A stretch of 64,000 bases of DNA from Streptomyces ruber (GTDB taxonomy: Bacteria; Actinomycetota; Actinomycetes; Streptomycetales; Streptomycetaceae), in the NCBI RefSeq assembly GCF_014648075.1, contig NZ_BMQK01000009.1, positions 220,761-284,760 on the forward strand, in the 5' to 3' direction. This document shows positions 24,562-32,755 of this stretch, piece by piece (the stretch's first letter is position 1; the number at the start of each line of letters is the position of its first letter). Position numbers and translations under genes: made by a program. The notes under the pieces were generated by a model that was not told the origin of the DNA, searched no databases, and saw only the letters and a program-made list of their open reading frames with translations.

Positions 24562-25422
24562 ATGAGCGAACCACGGTCCGCGCCGACGGTCGGCCAGGTC
24601 GTGCTCGGCCGGCGCCTGCTGGACCTGCGGGAACGGGCGGGGCTCAAACGCGAGGACGCCGCCCGCGTCCTGCGCGTCACGGCCGCCACCGTGCGCCGTA
24701 TGGAGACGGCCGAGGTGGCCCTCAAGATTCCGTACCTCCAGCTCCTGCTGAAGGCCTACGGCGTCGCCGACGAGGAGGCCGAGTCCTTCGTCCGGCTGGC
24801 CGAGGAGGCCAACAGACCCGGCTGGTGGCAGCGTTACCACGACATCCTGCCGGGCTGGTTCTCGATGTACGTCAGCCTGGAGGGAGCGGCGAGCCTCGTC
24901 CGCTCGTACGACCCCCACTTCGTTCCCGGGCTGCTCCAGACGGAGGACTACGCCCGGGGTGTCCTGAAGGCCGGCGCCATCGGCCAGACCCGGCCCGACG
25001 ACATCGACCGTTACGTCGACCTGCGCATGCAGCGCCAGGAGCTGCTCACCCGCGAGGACGCGCCCCGGCTGTGGTTCGTGATGGACGAGACCGCGCTGCG
25101 CCGTCCGGTGGGCGGCCCCGAGATCATGCGAGCCCAGCTCGAAAGGTTGCTGGAGGCGACCGAGCTGCCCAACGTGACGCTCCAGTTGGCGGCGTTCGAC
25201 CGAGGTCCGCACCCCGGTACGTACGGCCCCTTCGTGCTGTTCCGATTCGCCGTGCCGGAACTCCCCGACATGGTCTACAGCGAGTACCTGACCGGCGCCG
25301 TCTATCTCGACGCGCGCACCGAGGTGGCCACCCACCTGGAGGTCATGGACCGCATGGCGGCACAGGCCGCCACAGCACAACGCACGAAGGAGATCCTCCA
25401 GGATCTCCGCAAGGAGCACTGA
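24562..25422 (+). CDS. WhiJ-type helix-turn-helix regulator (XRE HTH + DUF5753)
   Basis: The 286-residue regulator has an N-terminal XRE-type HTH (about 12-67: LGRRLLDLRERAGLKREDAARVLRVTAATVRRMETAEV). The DUF5753 domain fills the remainder and begins WWQRYHDILPGWFSMYVSLEGAASLVRSYDPHFVPGLLQTEDYARGVL. ATG 24562 follows GGAGGAGGGA. Family members include WhiJ of S. coelicolor, which affects aerial growth with a DUF397 partner. The DUF397 gene overlaps its stop by one base. The anti-sigma-like ATPase gene is divergent. It probably binds the inverted repeats at 24308-24388. Confidence 0.92.
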   Translation: MSEPRSAPTVGQVVLGRRLLDLRERAGLKREDAARVLRVTAATVRRMETAEVALKIPYLQLLLKAYGVADEEAESFVRLAEEANRPGWWQRYHDILPGWFSMYVSLEGAASLVRSYDPHFVPGLLQTEDYARGVLKAGAIGQTRPDDIDRYVDLRMQRQELLTREDAPRLWFVMDETALRRPVGGPEIMRAQLERLLEATELPNVTLQLAAFDRGPHPGTYGPFVLFRFAVPELPDMVYSEYLTGAVYLDARTEVATHLEVMDRMAAQAATAQRTKEILQDLRKEH

Positions 25423-25691
25423 TGAACCACCCCGAGCCGCAGTCGCACACTCCCCGCTCCCTCGTCTACAACGGCATGCCCGCCCGTGACCTGGGCAGCG
25501 AGGGCTGGCACAAGCCGTGGAGCGGCGGCAACGGCGGCAACTGCCTGGAAGCGATGAAGCTCGCCGACGGCAGGATCGCCGTGCGCCAGTCCACCGACCC
25601 GGACGGGCCCGCGCTGATCTACACCACCGACGAGATGACCGCGTTCATCCAGGGGGCGAAGGCGGGGGCGGCCGACTTCCTGCTGTCGTGA
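25422..25691 (+). CDS. DUF397 protein, WhiJ partner type
   Basis: An 89-residue DUF397 protein: SLVYNGMPARDLGSEGWHKPWSGGNGGNCLEAMKL, then IAVRQSTDPDGPALIYTTDEMTAFIQGAKAGAADFLL. The W-SGGNGGNCLE motif and VRxS...P are family hallmarks. DUF397 proteins act with WhiJ-like HTH proteins, probably as antitoxin-like or co-regulator partners. The ATG overlaps the last base of the HTH stop (TGATG), with AAGGAG 8 bases upstream, so translation is coupled. Confidence 0.93.
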   Translation: MNHPEPQSHTPRSLVYNGMPARDLGSEGWHKPWSGGNGGNCLEAMKLADGRIAVRQSTDPDGPALIYTTDEMTAFIQGAKAGAADFLLS

Positions 25692-25830
25692 GGACCGCTG
25701 TTGCCGTGAGGTCCTCGTCCCGTCGGCCGACACGCCGACGTTTCGGTCAACTTTGTTGAATCAGCACCGACTTGAGTGTGGGAATGGTCGAATCGACCGT
25801 CATGTATCGCACAGACTTACGGAGTTCCTC

Positions 25831-26634
25831 ATGACCGGGCAGGGCCCCCTGAACCTCGACACGAGCAGACCGCATCCGGCGCGGACGTACGACTGGTACC
25901 TCGGCGGCAAGGACAACTACCCGGTCGACGAGGAACTGGGCCGCAAGATCATGGCCCTGGAGCCGCGCGCCAAGGTGCTGGCCCAGGTCAACCGCGCCTT
26001 CATGCACCGCGCCACGCGCTGGCTGGCCGAGAACGGGGTGCGGCAGTTCCTGGACATCGGCACGGGCATCCCGACCGAGCCCAACCTGCACCAGATCGCC
26101 CAGCGGGTCGTGCCCGACGCCCGCGTGGTCTACTGCGACAACGATCCGATCGTGCTGGCCCACGCGGCCGCCCTGCTGCGGGGCACCCCCGAGGGTGTGA
26201 CCGAGTACGTGCAGGCCGACGTGCGGCAACCGGACAGCATCATCGAGCAGGCCCGGAAGGTGCTGGACTTCCGGGAGCCCGTGGCCCTCTCGCTCGTCGC
26301 GCTGCTGCACTTCGTCACCGACGAGGACGGCGCCTACGAGCTGGTGGACCGGCTGATGTCCGAGCTGCCCTCCGGCAGCCACCTGGTGGTGTCCCACGCC
26401 TCGGCGGACTTCACGCCGCAGAAGTCGAAGGAGGCGACCGAGACGTACAAGGCCGGCGGCATCACCCTCGCCCTGCGTTCGCGGGACGAGGTCGGCCGCT
26501 TCTTCGAGAACCTCGAACTCGTCGATCCCGGTGTGTCGCTGGTCGTCGACTGGCACCCCGAACTGGGCGATCCGGTGCCCGGGCAGGACGACGACGTGGT
26601 CCCCGGGTACGCGGCGGTGGGACGCAAGCCCTGA
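25831..26634 (+). CDS. DUF574 SAM-dependent methyltransferase
   Basis: This 267-residue protein is of the DUF574 (S-adenosyl methyltransferase) family, abundant in Streptomyces. It begins DTSRPHPARTYDWYLGGKDNYPVDEELG, followed by motif I FLDIGTGIPTEPNLHQ, acidic VVYCDNDPIV and the SLVALLHFV motif IV region. The ending GYAAVGRK is typical. The substrate is unknown. ATG 25831 has CGGAG 7 bases upstream. These genes are often found next to WhiJ/DUF397 loci, as here, but the 139-base gap suggests its own promoter. Two strong hairpins follow. Confidence 0.92.
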   Translation: MTGQGPLNLDTSRPHPARTYDWYLGGKDNYPVDEELGRKIMALEPRAKVLAQVNRAFMHRATRWLAENGVRQFLDIGTGIPTEPNLHQIAQRVVPDARVVYCDNDPIVLAHAAALLRGTPEGVTEYVQADVRQPDSIIEQARKVLDFREPVALSLVALLHFVTDEDGAYELVDRLMSELPSGSHLVVSHASADFTPQKSKEATETYKAGGITLALRSRDEVGRFFENLELVDPGVSLVVDWHPELGDPVPGQDDDVVPGYAAVGRKP

Positions 26635-26639
26635 CACGT

Positions 26640-26672
26640 CGCGCGGTGGTCCGCCGGGGCGGCCACCGCGCG
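26640..26672 (+). terminator. terminator of the DUF574 gene
   Basis: A 10-bp perfect stem (CGCGCGGTGG, 26640-26649, with 26663-26672) and a 13-base loop, 5 bases after the stop. Confidence 0.75.
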
Positions 26673-26682
26673 CCCGTGCCGT

Positions 26683-26713
26683 GACGGGCCTGCCGCGGCG
26701 CGGCAGGCCCGTC
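26683..26713. terminator. second, bidirectional hairpin between convergent genes
   Basis: A perfect 13-bp stem (arm GACGGGCCTGCCG, 26683-26695 with 26701-26713) with a 5-base loop. Its 3' arm overlaps the stop codon of the DUF1772 gene on the other strand by two bases. Confidence 0.85.
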
Positions 26714-27191
26714 AGGTCAGGGCCAGCACGTAGAAGAGCGCCGCGGCGGCCGAGGCGACGGTGCGGACGTGGTTCCACGCCGTCCACTCGCCGACGTACG
26801 TCCGCCAGTACGCGTCGGCCTCCGGGGTGCCCGGCTCCAGCCTCGCCAGCGCCTCGTTGCGCGGCACGTTCGCGGCGGCCGTGACCCCGAAGCTCCCGAA
26901 CAGGTGGAGCGCGCTGCCCAGCAGTACCTCCACCGCCCCCTCGTCCGGCCACCGCACGAACGTCGTCACGGTCAGTACGGCGCACAGCACCGTCGTCCCC
27001 ATGAACAGAGTCATGAAGGCGGGCGTCAGCGCGGCGACGTTGACCGCCCGCATCGCGGTCATGCCCTGCGCGGGCGGCAGCGCGGCCAGCCCCTTCATCA
27101 CGAACGTCGAGAACCCGCAGAACACCCCCGCCACCAGCCCCGTCCCCAGGACACCCAGCACCGTCAGCACGAAGTACGGTCCGTCGATCAT
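26712..27191 (-). CDS. DUF1772 (anthrone oxygenase-like) membrane protein
   Basis: A 159-residue protein with four predicted membrane helices: YFVLTVLGVLGTGLVAGVFCGFSTFVM, PAFMTLFMGTTVLCAVLTVTTF, LLGSALHLFGSFGVTAAANV and the C-terminal SAAAALFYVLAL. NVPRNEALARLEPG in the loop before the last helix is a DUF1772 signature. The family includes anthrone oxygenase-like proteins of polyketide pathways, but most members are uncharacterised. ATG 27191 is chosen; GTG 27197 is an equally good start, with GGGAGG upstream. It is monocistronic. Confidence 0.82.
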   Translation of the reverse strand: MIDGPYFVLTVLGVLGTGLVAGVFCGFSTFVMKGLAALPPAQGMTAMRAVNVAALTPAFMTLFMGTTVLCAVLTVTTFVRWPDEGAVEVLLGSALHLFGSFGVTAAANVPRNEALARLEPGTPEADAYWRTYVGEWTAWNHVRTVASAAAALFYVLALT

Positions 27192-27305
27192 GTCCACCCC
27201 CGTATCCCTCCCGTCGTTCCCCGCGCACCAGTGAAGTACCTCAGGCGCGCGTGCACCATGGCCGCGAGGCGCGGGCGGGTACATGCGTGCTCGGCGCGGC
27301 CGTCC

Positions 27306-27989
27306 TCACCCCGCCGCCCGCCACCGGCCCAGCGTCTCGTCCACCAGCCCCGCGATCCGCCGGCGCGCCTCGGGCCGGGGGACTCCGCTCATCAGCAGCT
27401 GGTCGTACGGCGTGTCCACGTGCCGTACGGACGCGGCGACCGCCGAGACCACCGCGGCCTCGGACAGCGCCCGCCCCGCGGCGCTCCGTCCCACCCGGCC
27501 GCTGCCGCGCAGGGAGGCGTGCGCGGCGACCGCCCGCGCCCGCTCGTCGGGGCAGCCGGGGAACAGCCGCCGGATCTCGGCCGCGAACGCGTCCGTGAAC
27601 CGCACGTCCTCCGCCGCCCGCCGCTCGGCGTCCCGCAGCCGGCGCCGGCGCCGGGCCTCCTCGTCGAGGAGGCAGCGCCGCTCGGCGCGGGCGAGCGCCG
27701 CCTCCTCGACGAGGACGCCCTGCCGCTCGTACCGGCTCCGGCGCCGGTCGAACCGCACGACCACGGCGGACAGCGTGCTCTCCTCCCGCGACCTGCGCGT
27801 CAGCGCCGTGTCGCCCCGCGGCAGGAAGACCAGGTGCCCGAGGTCGGCACAGTCCAGGCAGCGCGGCACACCGCCCTCCAGCACCAGCAACGGCAACGGC
27901 CCGCTCCGGCACTCGGCGCAGTGCTTCTTCCTGACCGCCTGGATGACGAGGAGCCCGGTACCGGGCGGGGGAGCCGAGGACGCTGTCAT
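27306..27989 (-). CDS. DUF2293 domain protein
   Basis: This 227-residue protein begins with a zinc-finger-like pair of motifs (KKHCAECRSG and PRCLDCADLGHLVFLPRGDTALTRRSR), a basic Arg-rich helix (about 75-120), and a DUF2293 domain at the C-terminus (FAAEIRRLFPGCP...AVVSAVAASVRHVDTPYDQLLMSGVPRPEARRRIAGLVDETLGRW). The four cysteines could bind Zn. The function is unknown; nucleic-acid contact is suggested by the basic helix. ATG 27989 lies in sequence resembling the neighbouring 17-bp repeat. It is divergent from the uridine-kinase-like gene. Confidence 0.82.
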   Translation of the reverse strand: MTASSAPPPGTGLLVIQAVRKKHCAECRSGPLPLLVLEGGVPRCLDCADLGHLVFLPRGDTALTRRSREESTLSAVVVRFDRRRSRYERQGVLVEEAALARAERRCLLDEEARRRRRLRDAERRAAEDVRFTDAFAAEIRRLFPGCPDERARAVAAHASLRGSGRVGRSAAGRALSEAAVVSAVAASVRHVDTPYDQLLMSGVPRPEARRRIAGLVDETLGRWRAAG

Positions 27990-28022
27990 GGGCGGTTCAT
28001 TCCCCGGAGCGGCCCGTCGTTC

Positions 28023-28069
28023 ATCATGGGCGGTGATCCATCATGGGCGGTGATCCATCATGGGCCGTG
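28023..28069. repeat. 17-bp tandem repeat over the start of the uridine-kinase-like gene
   Basis: Two exact copies of ATCATGGGCGGTGATCC (28023-28039, 28040-28056) and a partial third (28057-28069). Each copy has an ATG; the unit length puts the three ATGs in three different frames, and only the third (28060) opens the gene. Confidence 0.9.
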
Positions 28070-28743
28070 TGCGACTCGAAGCGATCACCTGGGAACGGCT
28101 CGGCGATGTTCTCGCCGACCGCCTGCTCGACCTGGAACCGGACGACGGCGGCAGCCGGCCGCGCGTCGCGTTCGACGGAGCCCCGGCCGCCCGCCCCGGC
28201 GACCTCGCCCGGCGCGTGTCCGAGGCGCTGCGGCTGCGCGGGCGCCCCTCGCTGGTCGTCGGCACCGGGGGCTTCCTGCGGCCCGCGTCCCTCCGGTTCG
28301 AGTACGGGCACGAGGACGTGGAGGCGTACTACGACGGCTGGTTCGACGTCCCCGCCCTGTGGCGCGAGGTCTTCGGCCCGCTCGAACCCGGCGGGACCGG
28401 CCGGGTCCTGCCCGACCTGTGGGACCCCGTCACCGACCGCGCCACCCGCAGTCCGTACGCCGAACTGCCGCCCGGCGGGGTGCTGCTGCTGCACGGCCCG
28501 CTCCTGCTGAAGCACTGGTTCCCCTTCGACCTGACCGTCCACATCGGCCTCTCCCGGGGCGCCCTGCGCCGCCGTACCCCACAGGCCGAGCACTGGACGC
28601 TGCCCGCCCACGAGCGCTACGAGGCCGAGACCGACCCGGCCGCCACGGCGGACGTCCTCGTACGCGCCGACGATCCGCGGCACCCCGCCTGGAACGGGTC
28701 CGGCGGGTCCGGCACCTCCGGCGGCGCGTCCCGGAACCGATGA
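28060..28743 (+). CDS. uridine kinase-like protein without a P-loop
   Basis: This 227-residue protein resembles actinobacterial uridine-kinase-like proteins: EAITWERLGDVLADRLL, VAFDGAPAARPGDLARRVSEALRLRGRPSLVV, GHEDVEAYYDGWFDVPALWREVFGPL, VLLLHGPLLLKHW and LSRGALRRRTP. The position of the Walker A loop reads DGAPAARPGDLA, with neither Lys nor the Ser/Thr, so normal phosphoryl transfer is unlikely. ATG 28060 is the third ATG of a tandem repeat; GTG 28069 is an alternative. The last 15 residues are Gly/Ser rich. A regulatory or nucleotide-binding role is possible. Confidence 0.8.
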   Translation: MGRVRLEAITWERLGDVLADRLLDLEPDDGGSRPRVAFDGAPAARPGDLARRVSEALRLRGRPSLVVGTGGFLRPASLRFEYGHEDVEAYYDGWFDVPALWREVFGPLEPGGTGRVLPDLWDPVTDRATRSPYAELPPGGVLLLHGPLLLKHWFPFDLTVHIGLSRGALRRRTPQAEHWTLPAHERYEAETDPAATADVLVRADDPRHPAWNGSGGSGTSGGASRNR

Positions 28744-28855
28744 GGACGGCGTCGCCCGGGGGTGCGCCGTCCCGGCGATGCGGCGAGAATGTGGGAGGCC
28801 GGGACACGCGGTGCGTCCCGCGCCGCGCCGGCCGTCCGGTACCGGGAGGTACGCC

Positions 28856-29284
28856 ATGACCACCGCCGGAGAGATCATGCACCGGGGCGCGCAGTGGATC
28901 CCCGCGCACGAGACCCTGGACCGCGCCGCCCAGCTCATGCGCGAGCTGGGCGTGGGCGCCCTGCCCATCAGCGACGAGAACGAACGCCTCTGCGGCATCC
29001 TCACCGACCGGGACATCGTCGTCGGGTGCGTGGCCCTGGGGCACGACCCGGCGCGGGTCACGGCCGGGCAGATGGCCAAGGGCACGCCGCGCTGGATCGA
29101 CGCGGACGCCGACGTCAGCGAGGTGCTGGAGGAGATGACGGGGCACCAGATCCGCCGGCTGCCGGTGATCCGGGACAAGCGTCTCGTCGGCATGATCAGC
29201 GAGGCGGACCTGGCCCGGCACCTGCCGGACGACCAGATCGCGCACTGGGCCGAGAGCGTGTACGCGGAGAGCGCCACGCGCTGA
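28856..29284 (+). CDS. two-CBS-domain protein
   Basis: A 142-residue protein made of a CBS pair: the first at about 2-60 (AGEIMHRGAQWIPAHETLDRAAQLMRELGVGALPISDENERLCGILTDRDIVV), the second at about 72-130 (MAKGTPRWIDADADVSEVLEEMTGHQIRRLPVIRDKRLVGMISEADLARHL). CBS pairs bind adenosine nucleotides and act as energy sensors. There is no attached catalytic domain, so it is a stand-alone sensor. ATG 28856 has GGGAGG 8 bases upstream. A 27-bp tandem duplication follows it. Confidence 0.93.
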   Translation: MTTAGEIMHRGAQWIPAHETLDRAAQLMRELGVGALPISDENERLCGILTDRDIVVGCVALGHDPARVTAGQMAKGTPRWIDADADVSEVLEEMTGHQIRRLPVIRDKRLVGMISEADLARHLPDDQIAHWAESVYAESATR

Positions 29285-29300
29285 CCCGCTGTCCGCCGGG

Positions 29301-29354
29301 GGCCGGCCCGCTGACCGGGGCTGTGGGGGCCGGCCCGCTGACCGGGGCTGTGGG
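29301..29354. repeat. 27-bp perfect tandem duplication
   Basis: Two identical adjacent copies (29301-29327 and 29328-29354) starting GGCCGGCCCGCTGACCGGGG, between the CBS and methyltransferase genes. Each copy can form a small hairpin. Confidence 0.9.
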
Positions 29355-29400
29355 AGCGTCGCGCGAACCGGGCAAGCCGGTCTAATGGGATGATCGCTCC

Positions 29401-30207
29401 ATGATGCGAACAAATGGACATCTTCTCGGTCACCGGCAGGGCCTCACGGCGACGGAGGCGGGCGCGCGCCTCGACGCCTTCGCGCCTCTCTTCGATCCCA
29501 CGACGTTCCGGCACATCGAGGGCTTCGGGCTCGGGTCCGGCTGGCGCTGCTGGGAGGTCGGCGCGGGCGGCACCTCCGTCATCTCCTGGCTGGCCAAGAA
29601 GGTCGGCCCGACGGGCAGGGTCCTGGCGACCGGCGCCGACACCTCGTGGATGGCCCCGGTCGCCCGCCCGCCCGTCGAGGCGCACGTGCACGACGTGGGC
29701 GCGGACGATCCGCCGGGGGAGGGCTTCGACCTGGTGCACGCCCGGCTCGCCCTCGTGCACGTGACGGACCGGCAGCGGGCGGTGCGCTCGATGATCAGGG
29801 CCCTGCGCCCCGGCGGACGGCTGCTGGTGGAGGACGCCGACCCGGCCCTCCAGCCGCTGGCCTGTCCCGACGAGCACGGGCCCGAACAGCAGCTGGCGAA
29901 CCGGCTGCGCCAGGCGTTCCGCACCCTGCTCACCAGGCGCGGCGTCGACCTCGCGTACGGCCGCAGCCTTCCGCGCCTGCTCCGCGAGGGCGGCCTGCGC
30001 GGTGTGCGGGCCGAGGCGTACTTCCCGGTCGCCGCGCCCGCGTGCGCCGCCCTGGAGTCGGCGACGATCCGTCAGGTCCGGGCGGAACTCGTCGCGTCGC
30101 GTCTCGCCACCGAGGAGGACATCGACCGCCATCTCGCGACCGTGGCCTCCGGCGGCCTGGACGTGGCCACGGCGCCGATGATCTCCGCCTGGGGGAGGAA
30201 GGAGTGA
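29401..30207 (+). CDS. class I SAM-dependent methyltransferase
   Basis: The 268-residue enzyme has an N-terminal helix pair (TATEAGARLDAFAPLFDPTTFRHIEGFGLGSGWRCWEVGAGGTSV) containing motif I (about 49-56). It continues with LAKKVGPTGRVLATGADTSWM, FDLVHARLALVHV (motif IV) and MIRALRPGGRLLVEDADP (motif VI). The C-terminal helices may close over a substrate. It is of the Methyltransf_25 type; the substrate is unknown. ATG 29401 (alternative ATG 29404) has no clear Shine-Dalgarno, and TCTAAT lies about 14 bases upstream as a possible -10. It is monocistronic and converges on the psuK gene. Confidence 0.85.
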   Translation: MMRTNGHLLGHRQGLTATEAGARLDAFAPLFDPTTFRHIEGFGLGSGWRCWEVGAGGTSVISWLAKKVGPTGRVLATGADTSWMAPVARPPVEAHVHDVGADDPPGEGFDLVHARLALVHVTDRQRAVRSMIRALRPGGRLLVEDADPALQPLACPDEHGPEQQLANRLRQAFRTLLTRRGVDLAYGRSLPRLLREGGLRGVRAEAYFPVAAPACAALESATIRQVRAELVASRLATEEDIDRHLATVASGGLDVATAPMISAWGRKE

Positions 30208-30295
30208 GACGGGTGAGACGGGCGGGGCGGTGGGGGCCACCTGCCTCGGCTGTTCCTCGCCGTCTGCGCCGCCGCCGTCCGTGCCGCCCCCTGAG

Positions 30296-31228
30296 TCAGG
30301 CGGATCGCTCGGACGGCTCGGACGGCGAGAGCGGCCGTCCGCCCACCCTCGCCACCGCCAGCGCCCCCGCCGCGCACCCCTCGGCCACGGCCTCCTCCGT
30401 CTCCGCGCCCGCGAGCAGCGCGGCGAGGAACCCTCCGGTGAAGGCGTCACCCGCGCCCGTGGTGTCGAGCGGCTCGGCGGAGGCCGCGGGAACGCGCGTC
30501 CGGACGGCGCCCGCGCGGGCGACCAGCGCCCCGTCGGCGCCCTGCTTGGCGACCACCAGGGGCACGTGGCGGCTCAACTCGGCCGCCGCGTCCGCCGGGT
30601 CGGGCAGTCCGGTCAGCAGGTGCGCCTCGGCACGGCTCGGCAGCAGCACGTCGACGCCCCGGACGAGCCCCAGGTAGCGGTCGGCCCCCAGCAGGGCGAG
30701 GAACCCCGCCGACGCCGGGTCCACAGTCACCGGCACCCCACGCGCGCGTGCCGCGTCCAGGGCCACCGCCACGAGCGCCCGGCCCGGCTCGGAGAAGAAC
30801 AGGTAGCCCGACAGATGCAGCCGTCCCGCCCCGTCGAGCAGGGAGTCCGACCAGTCACCGGGGGCGAGCCGCAGCGCGGCGCCGCTGTCGGTGAGGAACG
30901 TGCGCTCGGCCGAGGCGCCCGTGTCCACCAGGCAGATCACCGTCGCCGTCGGTGCCCGCGCGTCGACCACCAGGCGGGGCCGCACCCCCGCGGCCCGCAG
31001 CTCCCTCTCGTGCCACGCCGCAGCGTCCGCGCCGACCCGCCCGAGCAGCCGTACGTCCGCGACTCCCCGGTACGCCGCCCAGCAGGCCACGTTGGCGCCC
31101 GCGCCGCCCGGGAGCGTCCGGACCGCGGCGGCCGTGTCGGTGCCCGGCGCGAGCGGCCCGCGGTGCCGGGCCACGACGTCCGTCACGACGTCCCCGACGA
31201 CGAGCAGGGCACTCCCGGGCGCGCTCAT
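30296..31228 (-). CDS. psuK: PfkB-family carbohydrate kinase, probable pseudouridine kinase
   Basis: The 310-residue ribokinase-fold enzyme has GDVVTDVVARHRGPLAPGTDTAA, the glycine-rich GGAGANVACWAA, SGYLFFSE, DPASAGF and the C-terminal PfkB signature DTTGAGDAFTGGFLAALLAG (Asp near 257 is the catalytic base). Its ATG overlaps the stop of psuG by four bases, which strongly suggests the pseudouridine pathway: PsuK phosphorylates pseudouridine and PsuG splits the 5'-phosphate into uracil and ribose 5-phosphate. Without the neighbour it would only be a generic sugar kinase. Confidence 0.88.
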   Translation of the reverse strand: MSAPGSALLVVGDVVTDVVARHRGPLAPGTDTAAAVRTLPGGAGANVACWAAYRGVADVRLLGRVGADAAAWHERELRAAGVRPRLVVDARAPTATVICLVDTGASAERTFLTDSGAALRLAPGDWSDSLLDGAGRLHLSGYLFFSEPGRALVAVALDAARARGVPVTVDPASAGFLALLGADRYLGLVRGVDVLLPSRAEAHLLTGLPDPADAAAELSRHVPLVVAKQGADGALVARAGAVRTRVPAASAEPLDTTGAGDAFTGGFLAALLAGAETEEAVAEGCAAGALAVARVGGRPLSPSEPSERSA

Positions 31229-32130
31229 CCCTCGGCCCAGGCCGCGGCGATCCGCCCCGCCAGCCGCACGTTGCCGCGCACCGCCGCCAGGTTGGCCTCC
31301 AGCGACGCGCCGTCGGTGTGCCGCACCAGGTGGTCCAGCAGGAACGGTGTGACCGCCTGACCGGAGACGCCCTCCGCCGCGCAGGCGCGCAGCGCGTCCG
31401 CCAGCACGCGTGCGTGCAGCTCCGGGGCGAGCTGCTCCTCCTCGGGCACGGGATTGGCGACGATCAGCGCCGACCCCGGCCCGCCGAGCACGTCCTGCGC
31501 GCGCATGACGTCGGCGACCTCCCGGGGCGAACGGAGCGTCCAGTCCACCGGGTGCCCCGAGTCGGACAGGTAGAAGCCGGGGAAGCGCTCGGTGTCGTAT
31601 CCGGCGACCGCGACCCCGAGCGTCTCCAGCCGCTGCAGCGTCGCCGGCACGTCCAAGACCGACTTCACGCCCGCGCAGACCACCGTGACGCGCGTGCGCG
31701 CCAGCAGTCCCAGATCGGCCGACTCGTCCTGCGTCTCCGTCCACGCGCGGTGCACCCCGCCGAGCCCGCCCGTCGCGAACACCCGTACGCCCGCGTGCGC
31801 CGCCAGCAGCGCGGTCGCCGACACGGTCGTCGCGCCGCTCGCACAGGTCGCCACCGCGAGCGGCAGGTCCCGGTGGCCCAGCTTGCGCATGCCGGCCTCG
31901 TCCGCGACCCGCTCCAACCGGGCCCCGTCCAGGCCGACATGAGGTCTTCCGTCGAGCACGGCGACGGTCGCCGGTACGGCGCCCTCCCGCCGTACGGTCT
32001 CCTCCAGCTCCAGCGCCACCCGCAGGTTGCGCGGGCGGGGCAGCCCGTGCGCGATGATCGTGGACTCCAGGGCCACCACGGGACGGCGGGCGTCGAGCGC
32101 CTCCCGTACCTCTTCGGACACCACCAGCAC
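31225..32130 (-). CDS. psuG: pseudouridine-5'-phosphate glycosidase
   Basis: This 301-residue enzyme cleaves the C-C glycosidic bond of pseudouridine 5'-phosphate reversibly. Family motifs are PVVALESTIIAHGLPRPRNL, VCAGVKSVLDV with the Schiff-base Lys, the metal-site region YDTERFPGFYLSDSG and ANPVPEEEQL. GGAGG lies just before two consecutive GTG codons; 32130 gives the better spacing, 32133 is the alternative. It overlaps psuK by four bases (ATGA), forming a two-gene pseudouridine salvage operon, with ogt directly upstream on the same strand but probably separate. Confidence 0.93.
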   Translation of the reverse strand: MLVVSEEVREALDARRPVVALESTIIAHGLPRPRNLRVALELEETVRREGAVPATVAVLDGRPHVGLDGARLERVADEAGMRKLGHRDLPLAVATCASGATTVSATALLAAHAGVRVFATGGLGGVHRAWTETQDESADLGLLARTRVTVVCAGVKSVLDVPATLQRLETLGVAVAGYDTERFPGFYLSDSGHPVDWTLRSPREVADVMRAQDVLGGPGSALIVANPVPEEEQLAPELHARVLADALRACAAEGVSGQAVTPFLLDHLVRHTDGASLEANLAAVRGNVRLAGRIAAAWAEG

Positions 32131-32193
32131 CACGTGCCTGCCTCCTGTCGTCCGTCCGGAGCTCCAGCGGTACTCGCCGGATCTCAACGGGTT

Positions 32194-32748
32194 CTAGAAC
32201 AGAGGTTCTGGAAGCACCCCTTCCAGGGCCAGCAGCTTCCGCTTGGTCTCCAGGCCTCCCCCGAAACCGCCGATCCCGCCGTCGCTCTCCACGACCCGGT
32301 GGCACGGCACCACGACCGGCAGCGGATTGGACCCCATGGCGATGCCCACCGCCTGGGCCGCGCCCGGCTGCCCCACCCGGCCGGCCAGCTCGCCGTAGTG
32401 CACGACCGTGCCGTACGGGACGCCGGTCGCCAGCTCGCGCAGCACCCGGCGGTTGAAGCCGGAGCTCAGCGACCAGTCCAGCGGCAGCTCGAAGTCACGG
32501 CGCCCGCCCGCGAGGTACGCCGCGACCTGACGTATCGCCTCGGCCAGCAGCGGTGCGTCCGGGGCCTCGGCCGGCTCGGTGCCGAGCCGGGCGGCGAGCC
32601 GGTCCAGGGTCTTCGCGCGGACCGCGTCCGTGGCGTGGAACGCCACGCTCACCAGGCCGTCGCCCGTCGCGGCCAGCAGCAGCGGACCGATGTCCGTGCC
32701 GACGACGGCCCACACGAGCCGCCGCCCGTCCTGCCCATGGCTGTTCAT
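32194..32748 (-). CDS. ogt: methylated-DNA-protein-cysteine methyltransferase
   Basis: The 184-residue suicide enzyme removes O6-methyl groups from guanine in DNA. The active-site motif is PVVVPCHRVV, preceded by the helix-turn-helix VLRELATGVPYGTVVHYGELAGRVGQPGAAQAVG and followed by GGIGGFGGGLETKRKLLALEG. The N-terminal Ada-like domain is present (about 12-95), without the Ada methyl-sensor domain. ATG 32748 has TACGGT 7 bases upstream with TTGTCAGTG 8 bases further on, so the gene has a consensus RecA-NDp promoter and probably a leaderless mRNA. Confidence 0.95.
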   Translation of the reverse strand: MNSHGQDGRRLVWAVVGTDIGPLLLAATGDGLVSVAFHATDAVRAKTLDRLAARLGTEPAEAPDAPLLAEAIRQVAAYLAGGRRDFELPLDWSLSSGFNRRVLRELATGVPYGTVVHYGELAGRVGQPGAAQAVGIAMGSNPLPVVVPCHRVVESDGGIGGFGGGLETKRKLLALEGVLPEPLF

Positions 32749-32755
32749 GCGCCCC

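Noticed and set aside
25775..25803. SigR-type promoter (GGAAT-N18-GTT) before the DUF574 methyltransferase
   Set aside because: GGAAT with 18 bases is followed by GTA rather than GTT, and no redox link is known; too weak to annotate.
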